From Aeromonas fluvialis (GTDB taxonomy: Bacteria > Pseudomonadota > Gammaproteobacteria > Enterobacterales > Aeromonadaceae): a stretch of 60,570 nucleotides of DNA. Numbering within the stretch: the first letter of the stretch is position 1; every line of letters begins with the position of its first letter. The stretch spans positions 1-60,570 of the forward strand of contig NZ_CDBO01000015.1 in the NCBI RefSeq assembly GCF_000819885.1, given 5' to 3'. Shown one piece after another: positions 47,556 through 56,904 of this stretch. The notes under the pieces were generated by a model. It ran no database searches and had not been told where the DNA came from. It saw only the letters and a list, made by a program, of their open reading frames with translations. The position numbers and the translations under genes were made by a program.

Positions 47556-47955
47556 TTATCCCTTCCAACTGTGTTTGCCACACGGCCTCTTTCGGGAGGT
47601 CGTGCAGTTTCTGGCGCACTTTCCCTGTCATATCAAAGAGGTTGCAGCGGCGGCATGTTTGTCCTGTGCGACCCGCTACCAATCATCCATTTCAGATATA
47701 TGCTCAGATCAGAGCCCGGTCGCCGAGACGGGGTGTGACGCCTCCCTCTGACCATCGCAATGCGCCGGGACGGGAGGGCCGGTAACAACGAGAATCGGGC
47801 AGTACACCTTCACGGGATATGAAGGGGGAGTGGGGAGATCCCGAGCCTTGTCGGGCAAAGGGGACCACTCTGTATTCGTTGCAGATAGTCGTGACGGGCC
47901 TGTTCCCAGTTCAGGCCGACGAAGCAACATGACCTGTCGGTCAAGGAGGACTGGT
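47556..47955. other. Intergenic region after lexA
   Basis: 400 bases before an unknown small gene. It holds a weak hairpin (CACGGCCTC/GGGAGGTCGTG) soon after lexA and a CCCGA/TCGGG hairpin at 47840-47855. No open frame with a good ribosome site was found in it. It may be a long leader of the gene at 47956. Confidence 0.45.
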
Positions 47956-48255
47956 ATGGCATCAAGATCGCCATGGGATTCAGAGGCTGGGGCTGCGCCA
48001 GCGGAATCGTCAATCACCCGTTTTGTCAAAGGTAGCCGGATGACCTGGTTTTACGGTCTCTGGCTGCACCATCGTGGTTCGCACTGGACGCTCTGGCTGG
48101 GATGTCCGAAAGAGAAGGTGGTGCGTCTGGTGTTGCTGTTCAAGCGTGGTCATGGCGATCGCCAGGGGGAAGAGGGCTGGCTGGCCCCCGTCATCCCCAT
48201 AGGGGTGAGAGCCATCGGCAAGATGTTGCAGCAGGGGCGCAACGTTCGCCCCTGA
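47956..48255 (+). CDS. Protein of unknown function, 99 residues
   Basis: I do not recognise it. ATG 47956 follows AAGGAGGACTGGT, a strong ribosome site. The sequence is rich in Trp and Arg (TWFYGLWLHHRGSHWTLWLG), with no signal peptide and no membrane helix. The middle could be a small beta domain. It lies between lexA and the SCO gene and ends at its own terminator, so it is not obviously part of an SOS operon. Confidence 0.55.
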   Translation: MASRSPWDSEAGAAPAESSITRFVKGSRMTWFYGLWLHHRGSHWTLWLGCPKEKVVRLVLLFKRGHGDRQGEEGWLAPVIPIGVRAIGKMLQQGRNVRP

Positions 48256-48283
48256 GCTGAAGAGGCAAACAAATCCACCCATA

Positions 48284-48311
48284 ACCGGCACCCGAGGAGG
48301 CCGGTTTTTTT
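48284..48311 (+). terminator. Terminator after the 99-residue gene
   Basis: Stem ACCGGC/GCCGGT with a ten-base loop and seven T. Confidence 0.8.
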
Positions 48312-48466
48312 ATGGCTGACATTGGCTATTTTTTGTGCCAAATGGTCGACTCCTGACAGGGGGTTGCACAAGGTTGACCCACCTTGGCGGCTCGCTGGGG
48401 TACAATGCCCCCCCTCTTGTCCGGTCACTGCTGGCCATCTGCCTCGAACTGAAAGGGTCTCTTGTT

Positions 48467-49093
48467 ATGATGAAGCTCCGCTATCCCCTGCTCTTTCTGC
48501 TGTTGACTGCCTGCCTGATCCTGGTGTTTTACGTCACCCGGCCAGAGCTGCCGCAACAGGCTGACTACTATCCAGCGGGGCGGGACATCAACGATTTTGC
48601 CTTTACCGATGCGGACAACCAGCCGTTCACTCCTGCCAACCTGAAGGGGCACTGGACTTTCCTATTCGTCGGCTACACCTTCTGCCCCGATATCTGCCCC
48701 ACCACCCTGGCAGATATGCGTTCCGTCTATGACCAGCTGAAGAAGATGGCGCCCGACAGTCAGGTGGTGTTTATCTCGGCGGATCCCCAGCGTGACGATA
48801 TTCCACGCCTCAAGACCTATACCGCCTTCTTCAATCCAGAGTTCAAGGCGGCCACTGCCCCCCACGACAAGCTGTTCCCGTTCGTGCGCAATCTGGGGCT
48901 CATCTACTCCATCGCCAATCAGGGGGAGAAGGATTACCTGATCGATCACTCCGCCTCCATCGTGCTGATCAATCCCAAGGGCAAGCTGCAGGGGGTGTTC
49001 CGCCCGCAGGTCGCGCCGGGTCAGGTGCCACGGGTGCAGATGGCCACTATGCTCGCTGACTTCTCCCGCATCCTGAAGCTGGCAGGCCACTGA
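48467..49093 (+). CDS. SCO1/SenC-type copper chaperone
   Basis: Membrane-anchored periplasmic thioredoxin-fold protein that delivers copper to cytochrome oxidase or acts as a thiol reductase. 208 residues: an N-terminal helix (about 6-23), copper ligands C73 and C77 in CPDICP, and H161 in IDHSAS. ATG 48467 and 48470 are both possible. It stops two bases before dinF, implying cotranscription. Confidence 0.88.
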   Translation: MMKLRYPLLFLLLTACLILVFYVTRPELPQQADYYPAGRDINDFAFTDADNQPFTPANLKGHWTFLFVGYTFCPDICPTTLADMRSVYDQLKKMAPDSQVVFISADPQRDDIPRLKTYTAFFNPEFKAATAPHDKLFPFVRNLGLIYSIANQGEKDYLIDHSASIVLINPKGKLQGVFRPQVAPGQVPRVQMATMLADFSRILKLAGH

Positions 49094-49095
49094 GC

Positions 49096-50457
49096 GTGAC
49101 CCCAGCTATTGCCCCCTGGTGGCGCGATCCCTCTCGCCACCGCGCAGTTTTTGCGCTCGCCCTGCCCATGGTTTTCTCCAATATCACCACTCCCTTGCTG
49201 GGGCTGGTGGACACCTGGGTGATCGGTCATCTCGGTCAGGCCTGGTTTCTGGGGGGCGTCTCGGTCGGTGCGACCCTGATCAACCTCATCTTCTGGCTGC
49301 TCGGCTTTTTGCGGATGTCGACCACCGGGCTGACGGCGCAGGCGCACGGCGCCGCCGACGGTCGTGCCCAGCTCGATACCCTGCTGCGGGCGCTGGGGCT
49401 GGCCATTGCTCTTGGCCTGGCGCTGCTGTTGTTGCTCTTCCCCCTGTTGCCACGGCTGATCGCCCTGAGTGGCGGCTCGCCCGAGGTGCAGCTCTATGCG
49501 GGCCAATACGTGGCGGTGCGGATCTGGAGCGCCCCGGCGGCGCTCTGCAATCTGGTGATCATGGGCTGGCTGCTGGGGATGCAGGATGCTCGCAGTCCCA
49601 TGGTGATGCTGATCCTCACCAATCTGGTCAATATGGCGCTCGACGCCCTGTTTGTGCTGGGGCTCGGCTGGCAGGTGCGGGGTGTGGCGGCAGCCTCGGT
49701 CATGGCGGACTACTGCGCGCTGGCAGTCGGCATCTGGCTGGTACGCCGTCAGCTGCGGCAACTGGCACCGACGGTGTGGCAGGATGGCTGGCAGCGCTGG
49801 CGCCAGCTCGCGCCCATGGTGCGGCTGCTCGGCCTCAACCGCGATATCTTCCTGCGCTCCCTTTGCTTACAGCTCTGCTTTGCCTTTATGACTCTGCAAG
49901 GGGCGCGGCTGGGGGATGTGGCGGTGGCCGCCAATGCGGTGCTGCTCAACTTCCTGATGCTCATCTCCTACGGGCTCGATGGTTTTGCCTATGCGGTGGA
50001 GGCCATGGTAGGGCGAGCCATCGGTCAGCGGGATCGGCAGAAACTGCGGGAGGCCATCGTGCTCAATCTGGGCTGGGCCGCCCTCATTGCCAGCGGTTTT
50101 ACCCTGGTGTTTGCCCTCTTTGGTGCCCACCTTATCGGCTATATCACCGACATTCCGGCCGTGGTGGCGGAGGCAAATCATCAGCTTCCCTGGTTGATCG
50201 CCATGCCCTTGCTGGCGGTCTGGTGCTTCCTGCTGGATGGCGTATTCATCGGGGCGACCCGGGCGCGGGAGATGCGCAACAGCATGTTGCTGGCCGCGTT
50301 TGGCGGCTTCTTCCCGATCTGGTGGCTCTGTCAGTCGTGGGGCGTGGCCGCGTTATGGGCGGCGATGGCAGCGTTGATGGTGGGGCGCGGCCTGTCGCTG
50401 GGGGTCACTTGCTGGCGGCTGGAGCGCAGCGGGCATCTGCTCGACGCCCGCCACTGA
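49096..50457 (+). CDS. dinF: MATE family efflux protein DinF
   Basis: A 453-residue MATE transporter with 12 predicted helices, two halves of six. The N-terminal MVFSNITTPLLGLVDTWVIGHLG and later GQRDRQKL are DinF-type signatures. GTG 49096 starts two bases after the SCO gene. In E. coli dinF follows lexA directly as an SOS gene; here about 1.5 kb with two other genes intervenes, so SOS control is not assured. Confidence 0.88.
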   Translation: MTPAIAPWWRDPSRHRAVFALALPMVFSNITTPLLGLVDTWVIGHLGQAWFLGGVSVGATLINLIFWLLGFLRMSTTGLTAQAHGAADGRAQLDTLLRALGLAIALGLALLLLLFPLLPRLIALSGGSPEVQLYAGQYVAVRIWSAPAALCNLVIMGWLLGMQDARSPMVMLILTNLVNMALDALFVLGLGWQVRGVAAASVMADYCALAVGIWLVRRQLRQLAPTVWQDGWQRWRQLAPMVRLLGLNRDIFLRSLCLQLCFAFMTLQGARLGDVAVAANAVLLNFLMLISYGLDGFAYAVEAMVGRAIGQRDRQKLREAIVLNLGWAALIASGFTLVFALFGAHLIGYITDIPAVVAEANHQLPWLIAMPLLAVWCFLLDGVFIGATRAREMRNSMLLAAFGGFFPIWWLCQSWGVAALWAAMAALMVGRGLSLGVTCWRLERSGHLLDARH

Positions 50458-50470
50458 GCATCGGTGGCGC

Positions 50471-50935
50471 TTACATGGCACCGTCGTAGCCGAGCTGGCG
50501 CCAGCTCTCGTAGACAAAGACAGACACCGCGTTGGAGAGGTTCATGCTGCGGCTCTGGGGCACCATAGGGATGCGCAGCCGCTGCTCGAACGGCAGGCTC
50601 TCGATGATCTCGATGGGCAGGCCGCGGCTCTCCGGGCCGAACAACAGGGCATCGCCAAGGGCATACTGGGCCGCCGAGTGCGCGGTGCGACCCTTGGTGG
50701 TGCAGGCAAATACCCGCTTGGGCACCACCGCGGCCAGAAAGGCCTCATAGCTCGGCCAGCGCTTCACCTCGGCAAACTCGTGATAGTCGAGTCCCGCCCG
50801 CTTCACCCGCTTGTCATCCCACTCAAACCCCAGCGGCTCGATCAGATGGAGCCGGTAACCGGTATTGGCGCAGAGCCGGATGATATTGCCGGTGTTGGGC
50901 GGAATTTCCGGCTGGTAGAGGACGATATCGAGCAT
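50471..50935 (-). CDS. trmL: tRNA (cytidine/uridine-2'-O-)-methyltransferase
   Basis: SPOUT-class enzyme methylating the wobble ribose of tRNA-Leu. 154 residues (E. coli 157): [21 protein letters not shown] at the N terminus and the trefoil-knot motifs [11 protein letters not shown] and [21 protein letters not shown] 50935 follows GGAG. Converges with dinF, with 13 bases between stops. Confidence 0.96.
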   Translation of the reverse strand: MLDIVLYQPEIPPNTGNIIRLCANTGYRLHLIEPLGFEWDDKRVKRAGLDYHEFAEVKRWPSYEAFLAAVVPKRVFACTTKGRTAHSAAQYALGDALLFGPESRGLPIEIIESLPFEQRLRIPMVPQSRSMNLSNAVSVFVYESWRQLGYDGAM

Positions 50936-51009
50936 GACGAGCTCCTGCAAAGAGAGATGAAGCCAAGAAGGGGCGCCAGCATACCCAGCGCCCGTCCGGA
51001 TGAAAAGGG

Positions 51010-52164
51010 TCAGGCGATGGGCAGCCGGATGGTGATGGTCAGTCCGGTCGGGTGATTGTTGCTGGCCGCAATGGTGCCGCCATGGCGCTGGATCGCCTCC
51101 GAGGCGATGGCCAGCCCCAGCCCGGTGCCGCCGGTCTTGGCATTGCGGGCATCATCGACCCGGAAGAAGGGCTGAAACAGCAGCGCCTGCTGCTCGTCAG
51201 GCACCCCGGGGCCATCATCGCGAATGGTCATCACCCATTCTCCCCCCTCTCGGAACCAATCTACCTTGATGCACTCGCGGCCATATTTGAGGGCATTGCG
51301 CAGGGGATTTTCCACCGCCCGGGCCAGCAGTTCCGGCCACATCTGGAGTGACTCCGTGGGTAGCGGCGGCAGTTTGAGCTGCTTGCCGCTCTGGTTCGCC
51401 TCGAACATGGCATCTTCGAGGATGGGCTCCAGCAGGTCGGCCAGCGGCTGTATCACCGGCGCCTCCACATGCTGCTGCACCCGCGACAGATCGAGCAGAT
51501 CGCCGATCAGCTTGTCCAGTCGCCCGATCTCGGATTCGATGCGCGCCAGTTCGGCGCTGTCGCCCTGCTTGCGGCGGATCAGCGCCTGCGCCAGTTGCAT
51601 CCGGGTGAGGGGACTGCGCAGCTCGTGGGAGATATCGGAAAGCAGCTGTTTCTGCTTCTGGATCATGCTCTTGAGCGTCTCTACCATGCGGCTGACGTTG
51701 TCCGCCAGCTGGCCGATCTCGTCGCCCCGTCCCAGGTTGGGGATCTGTACCTCCAGATTGCCAGCCGCCAGTTGGGAGACCGACTTCTGCAACTGCAGGA
51801 TGGGGCGGGTCAGCCGCCAGGCGAGCAGCAGGCAGAGCGGGGTGCTGACCAGCATCGAGATGCCCAGAATGCGGATCGGGTGATCCAGCACCTGAATAAA
51901 CAGGAACAGGTAGGGATTCTCGGCATTGAGGCCGAAATAGACGTGATAGCGATGGCCGTGGTGCGCCATCAGGAAGGGGCCGGCGATCGCCTTGCGATCC
52001 TCGTTGCCCAGCATGGGGTTGGCCGGGTCATCGGCATCCACCATAAAGCGCACCACGAACTTGCGCGGATGGGTGGTGGACTGGATCTGCCCCTTCTCGT
52101 CGCGCAGGTAGACGTTGTCCACCGGCAGCATGGCGATCTTGTCCATCGCCTTGGCCAGATCGAA
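51010..52164 (-). pseudogene. cpxA: cpxA lacking its 5' end
   Basis: The remaining part reads as sensor kinase CpxA: second membrane helix (LGISMLVSTPLCLLLAW), HAMP, catalytic His in LLSDISHELRSPLTRMQL, N box ENPLRNALKYG, DDGPGVP, FQPFFRVD and GGTGLGLAI, all intact. The first part, roughly 80 codons with TM1, is missing, replaced by the first 26 codons of cpxR in another frame. An ATG at 52146 could still start a 378-residue product that lacks TM1, but normal sensing is unlikely. Confidence 0.8.
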
Positions 52165-52240
52165 ATCCCTCCAGGGTCAGAATTTCGGTGAGCAGCTGGG
52201 TCAATTCAAGATCGTCATCGACCAGGACTATTCTGTTCAT
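52163..52240 (-). pseudogene. cpxR: 5' remnant of cpxR
   Basis: ATG 52240 begins a response-regulator receiver: MNRIVLVDDDLELTQLLTEI, then LTLEGF, identical in pattern to CpxR. After residue 26 the frame runs into cpxA sequence read out of frame, ending at 52028. The phosphoacceptor Asp region and the DNA-binding domain are absent. The promoter and ribosome site upstream appear retained. Confidence 0.8.
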
Positions 52241-52325
52241 CGCTTCTTGTTCCACTGATTTTCGCGCCGAATAGACGCCTGGGTCAGGGTATAATAAGTT
52301 TTTCATCGTCAGAGGAAAGCCGGTT

Positions 52326-53237
52326 TTGAGCCATCAACAATATTCCCGTTGGGTCACCTTTGCCAGCATTGCGGCGGTCACTACCGCGACCTTGCTGATC
52401 ATCGGCAAACTGATCGCCTGGCTGATGACAGATTCATCAACCTTGCTGGCATCCCTGACGGACTCCTTCATGGATGTGAGCGCCTCCATCATCAACCTGC
52501 TGGCCATTCGCTATGCGCTGGCCCCGGCCGATGACGAACATCGCTTCGGTCACGGCAAGGCGGAGTCGCTGGCTGGACTCATCCAGTCAGCCTTTATCTC
52601 CGGCTCTGCACTGTTGCTGGTGATGCACGGTATCTCTTCTTTGCTCAAGCAGGCTCCCATCGAACGGCTCGAGGCGGGTCTCTGGGTCAGCGGCGGTTCC
52701 ATCGTGCTGACCCTGCTGCTGGTCAGCTTCCAGAGCGTTGTCATTCGCAAAACCAACAGCGTGGCCATCAAGGCGGACATGCTGCACTACCGCTCCGATC
52801 TGCTGCTCAATGCCGGCGTCTTGCTGGCGCTGGTGCTGGCGGGGCAGGGGTGGTACTGGGCCGACGGTCTGTTTGCCATTCTGATCGGGCTGTTTCTGCT
52901 GTGGGGGGCGGGGCACATTGGCTACGAGTCGGTGCAGGCCCTGCTCGATCGTCAGTTGCCAGCGGAAGAACAAGCGAGAATAATGGCGCTCTGCTGTGCC
53001 GTAGAAGGTGTACACGGCGCACATGACCTGCGCACCCGTCAATCCGGGCCGACCCGATTCGTACAATTGCATCTGGAACTGGACGATCAGATCCCCCTGG
53101 TCAAGGCCCATCAGATTGCCGATGAAGCCGAGCAGGCGGTGCGTCAGGCATTCGAGCGGATGGATGTCATCATCCACATGGACCCGATCTCGGTGCTGAC
53201 CAAAGAACAACAGAGCCCTCACCCCGAACAACAGTAG
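52326..53237 (+). CDS. fieF: Cation-efflux pump FieF
   Basis: Cation diffusion facilitator exporting Fe(II)/Zn(II) from the cytoplasm. 303 residues (E. coli 300) with six helices; the metal-site Asp residues are in DSFMDVSAS, and HRFGHGKAESL and MLHYRSD follow. The C-terminal domain shows HDLRTRQSGPTRFVQLHLEL. Start is TTG 52326, preceded by AGAGGAAA. Divergent from the cpxR remnant with 85 bases between; no cpxP gene stands here. Confidence 0.93.
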   Translation: MSHQQYSRWVTFASIAAVTTATLLIIGKLIAWLMTDSSTLLASLTDSFMDVSASIINLLAIRYALAPADDEHRFGHGKAESLAGLIQSAFISGSALLLVMHGISSLLKQAPIERLEAGLWVSGGSIVLTLLLVSFQSVVIRKTNSVAIKADMLHYRSDLLLNAGVLLALVLAGQGWYWADGLFAILIGLFLLWGAGHIGYESVQALLDRQLPAEEQARIMALCCAVEGVHGAHDLRTRQSGPTRFVQLHLELDDQIPLVKAHQIADEAEQAVRQAFERMDVIIHMDPISVLTKEQQSPHPEQQ

Positions 53238-53245
53238 GCTGCAAC

Positions 53246-54025
53246 ATGGATGAACTGGTTGCCAAAACCTGGCACAAAATTCAGCAAGAAGCACAGTGCA
53301 TGGCGGCCCAGGAGCCGATGCTGGCCAGCTTCTTCCACTCCACCATTCTCAATCACAACAATCTGCGATCGGCCCTCAGCTTCCAGCTGGCCAACAAGCT
53401 CGACAGTGCCACCATGCCGGCCATCGCTTTGCGCGAGGTGATCGAGCTGGCTCTGCGCAGCGAACCCGAGCTGCTGGCGGTGGTGGCGGCCGACATCTGC
53501 GCCGTGCAGGAGCGGGATCCGGCGGTCGATCTCTTCTCTACCCCGCTGCTCTATCTCAAGGGCTTCCATGCCCTGCAGGGTTATCGGGTCGCCAACTGGC
53601 TGTGGCGCCAGGGTCGACGCTCGCTGGCCCTCTATCTGCAAAACCAGATCTCGGTGGTGTTCGGGGTGGATGTGCACCCGGCCGCCCGTATCGGCAAGGG
53701 GATCATGTTTGACCACGCCACCGGTATCGTGGTCGGTGAAACGGCGGTGATCGAAGACGATGTCTCGATCCTGCAGAGCGTGACCCTCGGCGGTACCGGC
53801 AAGGAGAGTGGCGATCGTCATCCCAAGATCCGCGAAGGGGTGATGATAGGGGCGGGCGCCAAGGTGCTCGGCAATATCGAAGTGGGCGTGGGCGCCAAAA
53901 TTGGCGCGGGCAGCGTGGTGATCAACCCGGTGCCGCCTCATACCACGGTCGCTGGCGTACCCGCCAAGATCGTCGGCCGTCCGGAGTGCGACAAACCTTC
54001 ACTGGATATGGATCAGTGTCTCTGA
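53246..54025 (+). CDS. cysE: Serine O-acetyltransferase
   Basis: First step of cysteine synthesis: serine plus acetyl-CoA. 259 residues (E. coli 273). The N-terminal helical domain is followed by the left-handed beta-helix with hexapeptide repeats: FGVDVHPAARIGKGIMFDHATGIVVGE, IMIGAGAKVLGNIEVG in outline. The catalytic His lies in FDHATG. Eight bases after fieF, so likely cotranscribed. Confidence 0.95.
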   Translation: MDELVAKTWHKIQQEAQCMAAQEPMLASFFHSTILNHNNLRSALSFQLANKLDSATMPAIALREVIELALRSEPELLAVVAADICAVQERDPAVDLFSTPLLYLKGFHALQGYRVANWLWRQGRRSLALYLQNQISVVFGVDVHPAARIGKGIMFDHATGIVVGETAVIEDDVSILQSVTLGGTGKESGDRHPKIREGVMIGAGAKVLGNIEVGVGAKIGAGSVVINPVPPHTTVAGVPAKIVGRPECDKPSLDMDQCL

Positions 54026-54045
54026 TCTCCTGACCGGAGGCGTCG

Positions 54046-55326
54046 ATGACCAAACGCTGGTCGGGTTATCTGATCCTGGGGATGTGGCTGCTCAACCTGC
54101 TCTATCTCTATCTGGGACTCTCCCCCTGGCCAGCGGCCATTGCGGCCTGGGGGGCATCACTGCTCACCTGGCCCAGGCTGGTGGGGGCTGCCAAGCGGCA
54201 GGCGCTGGCCCTGTATGGTGCCGCCTTGTTGCTGTTGATCTTCTCCTGGTGGCAGGGCGCGACCCTCACTGCCGGTGACTGGCTGTTGCCCAACATCAAT
54301 ATGCTCACCATGTTTGCCGCGGTGAGCACTCTCAACCTCGCGACCTCCGGCCTGCTGACCGGCACCACCTCCTGGAGCGGGCGCAAGGGGCTGTGGAGCA
54401 CCATGGCCAGCCTCAATCTGCTGGGGGCGGTCATCAACCTCTCGGTGCTGTTTATCATCGGCGATCGACTGGAGCGCAATGGCACCCTGGAGCGGCGTCA
54501 GGTGATGGTGCTGAGCCGGATCTTCTGTGCCGCTGCCTTCTGGTCACCCTTCTTTGTCGCCATGGCAGTGGCGCTCACCTATGCACCGGGCTTGCAGCTC
54601 TCCCATATTCTGCCGTTCGGGATCCTCGCAGCCCTGTTGGCGATGGGGCTGACCGCCTGGCAGGTGGAGCGGATCGGAGTGGCAGACTTTGCCGGTTATC
54701 CGCTGCGTCTACAGACCCTGGGGTTGCCGGTCACCCTGGCGTTGTTGGTACTCCTCATCAAGCAGATCTGGCCCCAGCTCGGCATTCTGGCGGTGATCGC
54801 GCTGGTAGCTCCGCTACTGGCGCTGCTCTTTATGCCGAGGGTTGGGCGCAAGGCGGCCCTCAAGCGGCAGGTGGTGGAGCGCTTCCCCGCCATCGGCGGT
54901 CAGCTGGTGCTGTTTCTGGGGGCCGGTTTGCTGGCGGCAGGCATCAACAGTGCGTTGTCGGTCATCGATCTCGGTGCGGGTCACGGCCTGCCGCGGTTCA
55001 ACCACTTTGGCTGGCTTGAGGCATCCCTCACTCTGATGCTGATTCTGCTGGTGGCCATCGTCGGGGTACATCCGCTCATCAGCATCTCCGGGCTGGCGCC
55101 GCTGCTCTGGCCGCTGGCGCCAGATTCCAGCCTGCTCGGCATGTGTTTCCTGCTGGGATGGGGGCTTGCCACCGGCACCAGTCCGCTCTCCGGATCCAAT
55201 CTGGCGCTGGCCTCCCGTTACAACCTCAGTGCCGGGCTGATCCTGCGCTGGAACCTGCTCTACGGCCTGCTGATGTATGCCGTCGCCTGTCTGTTGCTGG
55301 GCGGTTATATCGCCTTGCATGGATAA
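54046..55326 (+). CDS. Multi-pass membrane protein, possibly ion-transporter superfamily
   Basis: A 426-residue protein with about 11-12 predicted helices. The sequence LISISGLAPLLWP and the late TGTSPLSGSNLALASRYN recall the discontinuous helices of the ArsB/NhaD/SLC13 (ion transporter) superfamily, but I cannot name the family or substrate. GGAGGCG precedes ATG 54046, 20 bases after cysE, so it may share that transcript. Confidence 0.7.
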   Translation: MTKRWSGYLILGMWLLNLLYLYLGLSPWPAAIAAWGASLLTWPRLVGAAKRQALALYGAALLLLIFSWWQGATLTAGDWLLPNINMLTMFAAVSTLNLATSGLLTGTTSWSGRKGLWSTMASLNLLGAVINLSVLFIIGDRLERNGTLERRQVMVLSRIFCAAAFWSPFFVAMAVALTYAPGLQLSHILPFGILAALLAMGLTAWQVERIGVADFAGYPLRLQTLGLPVTLALLVLLIKQIWPQLGILAVIALVAPLLALLFMPRVGRKAALKRQVVERFPAIGGQLVLFLGAGLLAAGINSALSVIDLGAGHGLPRFNHFGWLEASLTLMLILLVAIVGVHPLISISGLAPLLWPLAPDSSLLGMCFLLGWGLATGTSPLSGSNLALASRYNLSAGLILRWNLLYGLLMYAVACLLLGGYIALHG

Positions 55327-55571
55327 GCGCTGCGCCATGAGGATATCGCCAACGAGCCTCTGCAGGCGGGGCTTTTTGGTCTTGCCCAGTCTGTTGTCGC
55401 GGTGCGGGCGCTGGATGCGAGAGAAATAGACGCATATTTAGACAATACCTCTATGGAAGGCGCATTTTACAGCGCTCTGGCTTGTTTGTGCCGATGTGCT
55501 CGGGGTATGCTGGCTTCACGCGCTTGAATCGCCCTCTGTGGGGCATCGCAATTGAACAAACAGGTATGCAT

Positions 55572-55781
55572 ATGTCACTAGAAGTCCTTGAGCAACTCGA
55601 ATCCAAAGTACAATCCGCCGTCGACAACATCTCCCTGCTGAAGATGGAGCTGGACGAGCTGAAAGAGCAGAACAGCAAGCTGCAAGACGAGAACCATCAG
55701 CTGCGCAACGAGCACGTTGCATGGCAGGAGCGTCTGCGTGCCCTGCTGGGCAAGATGGATCAGATGGGCGAAAGCATCTAA
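55572..55781 (+). CDS. zapB: Cell division factor ZapB
   Basis: A 69-residue all-coiled-coil protein that stabilises the Z ring through ZapA. It has [20 protein letters not shown] at the N terminus, a heptad-rich core and [16 protein letters not shown] at the end, matching E. coli ZapB (81) with a shorter middle. ATG 55572 follows CAGG; an ATG two codons earlier is also in frame. A terminator follows. Confidence 0.93.
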   Translation: MSLEVLEQLESKVQSAVDNISLLKMELDELKEQNSKLQDENHQLRNEHVAWQERLRALLGKMDQMGESI

Positions 55782-55805
55782 TCCGCCGCTATACGCGAGA
55801 ATTGA

Positions 55806-55834
55806 AAACGGGCCGCTCCATGAGCGGCCCGTTT
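55806..55834. terminator. Terminator between zapB and elbB
   Basis: Thirteen-base stem AAACGGGCCGCTC with CAT loop; serves convergent genes. Confidence 0.92.
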
Positions 55835-55853
55835 GTCTTGGCGCAGCGGGGGA

Positions 55854-56504
55854 TCACAGGGCAAGCAGCTGCTTGACCGTCTTCTCGATGCCGTCCGCGG
55901 CCTCCACTATGTTGCTGGCCAGCATGTAGGCGGGGGTGGAGATCACCTTGCGCTCCTGATCCACGACGAACTCGTTGACCGGGCAATTGAGGTGGCTGCC
56001 GCCCATCGCCTCGATGGCGTTGGCGGTACCCTCGTCGTGGCCTACGGTGGCCAGAGTGCCGGCGCCGTAGATAAGCGGGATCATGGCCGGTGCGATGCAG
56101 ATATAGGCCGCCGGTTTGCCGGCCCTGGCAAAGCTCTGGCAGGCCTTCAGCACATCCGGCTGGATCTGGCACTCTGCCCCCTTGATGGCGAAGTCGCTCA
56201 GGTTCTTGGCGGCGCCAAAGCCGCCGGGCACCAGCAGCGCGTCGTAATCGGCCGCATCCAGCTCGGCCACGTCCTTTATCTGGCCGCGGCAGATGCGGGC
56301 GGCCTCGACCAGCACGTTGCGACTCTCTCCTTCACTCACCTCGCCAGTCAGGTGGTTGATCACATGGAGCTGCGTCACGTTCGGAGCAAAGCATTGGGTG
56401 GTGGCGCCATGGCGAGCCAGCGCCAGCAGACTGATGACGGCCTCGTGGATTTCGGCCCCGTCAAAGACGCCACAGCCACTCAAGATCACGGCCACTTTTT
56501 TCAT
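55854..56504 (-). CDS. elbB: ElbB, DJ-1/PfpI-family protein
   Basis: 216-residue isoprenoid-linked or glyoxalase-type protein of the DJ-1 superfamily (E. coli ElbB 217). Visible: the N-terminal KKVAVILSGCGVFDGAEIHEAV, VPGGFGAAKNLSDFA, and the nucleophile-elbow Cys in AYICIAPAM. In vitro glyoxalase III-like activity is reported for the E. coli protein; the physiological role is uncertain. Confidence 0.93.
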   Translation of the reverse strand: MKKVAVILSGCGVFDGAEIHEAVISLLALARHGATTQCFAPNVTQLHVINHLTGEVSEGESRNVLVEAARICRGQIKDVAELDAADYDALLVPGGFGAAKNLSDFAIKGAECQIQPDVLKACQSFARAGKPAAYICIAPAMIPLIYGAGTLATVGHDEGTANAIEAMGGSHLNCPVNEFVVDQERKVISTPAYMLASNIVEAADGIEKTVKQLLAL

Positions 56505-56904
56505 GGCAAACTCCTCGTTGTTGAAAATGTGAGCCAGGATGGATTGTTGTACTTTTGTATGGTTATCGTTCGCCCTCCGCTGGTCAAGTCATCTCGCTGT
56601 GCTAGGGTTGTTTCGCTTTGGATCCTGCCGTACTTACTCCCTTAAATCTTTTTCCACATTGATCGAGATCATTTCAATTGTCTCGCGATCGTTTTTTTCG
56701 GTCTCAAGTTGTTGTTTTTAATGTGTTTTTATATTTTTGTGCACAGTTTTATCACTGCGTGCGTTGGTGTGCCCCATTTTTGAGCACAGAGTTATCCACA
56801 GTTTGAGTCCCTTTCTCTGGCCATCTGTGGTGTTGCTGCTCTTCTTGGTGTGAGGGGGGCCCTGTGGCATCCTAGCGGCTGTTTATCTCTGGCAGGACGA
56901 TTTC
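56505..56904. other. Intergenic region elbB-polA
   Basis: 400 bases, AT-rich in the middle (56640-56760), with several GATC sites and one perfect DnaA box. It should contain the divergent promoters of elbB and polA. No small RNA was recognised. Confidence 0.5.
56792..56800 (+). promoter_or_regulatory. DnaA box upstream of polA
   Basis: TTATCCACA, a perfect consensus DnaA box, 105 bases before the polA start. A lone site can occur by chance. Confidence 0.5.

Noticed and set aside
47870..47884. Possible LexA site before the 99-residue gene
   Set aside because: CTG and CAG are nine bases apart, not ten, and the centre is not AT-rich enough.
47709..48029. 106-residue minus-strand frame after lexA
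   Set aside because: No ribosome site or motif; the plus-strand gene at 47956 has a strong site and overlaps it.
49119..50489. 456-residue open frame overlapping dinF on the same strand
   Set aside because: It is in another frame of the GC-rich dinF gene, has low-complexity composition and no domain; dinF in its own frame has clear MATE motifs.
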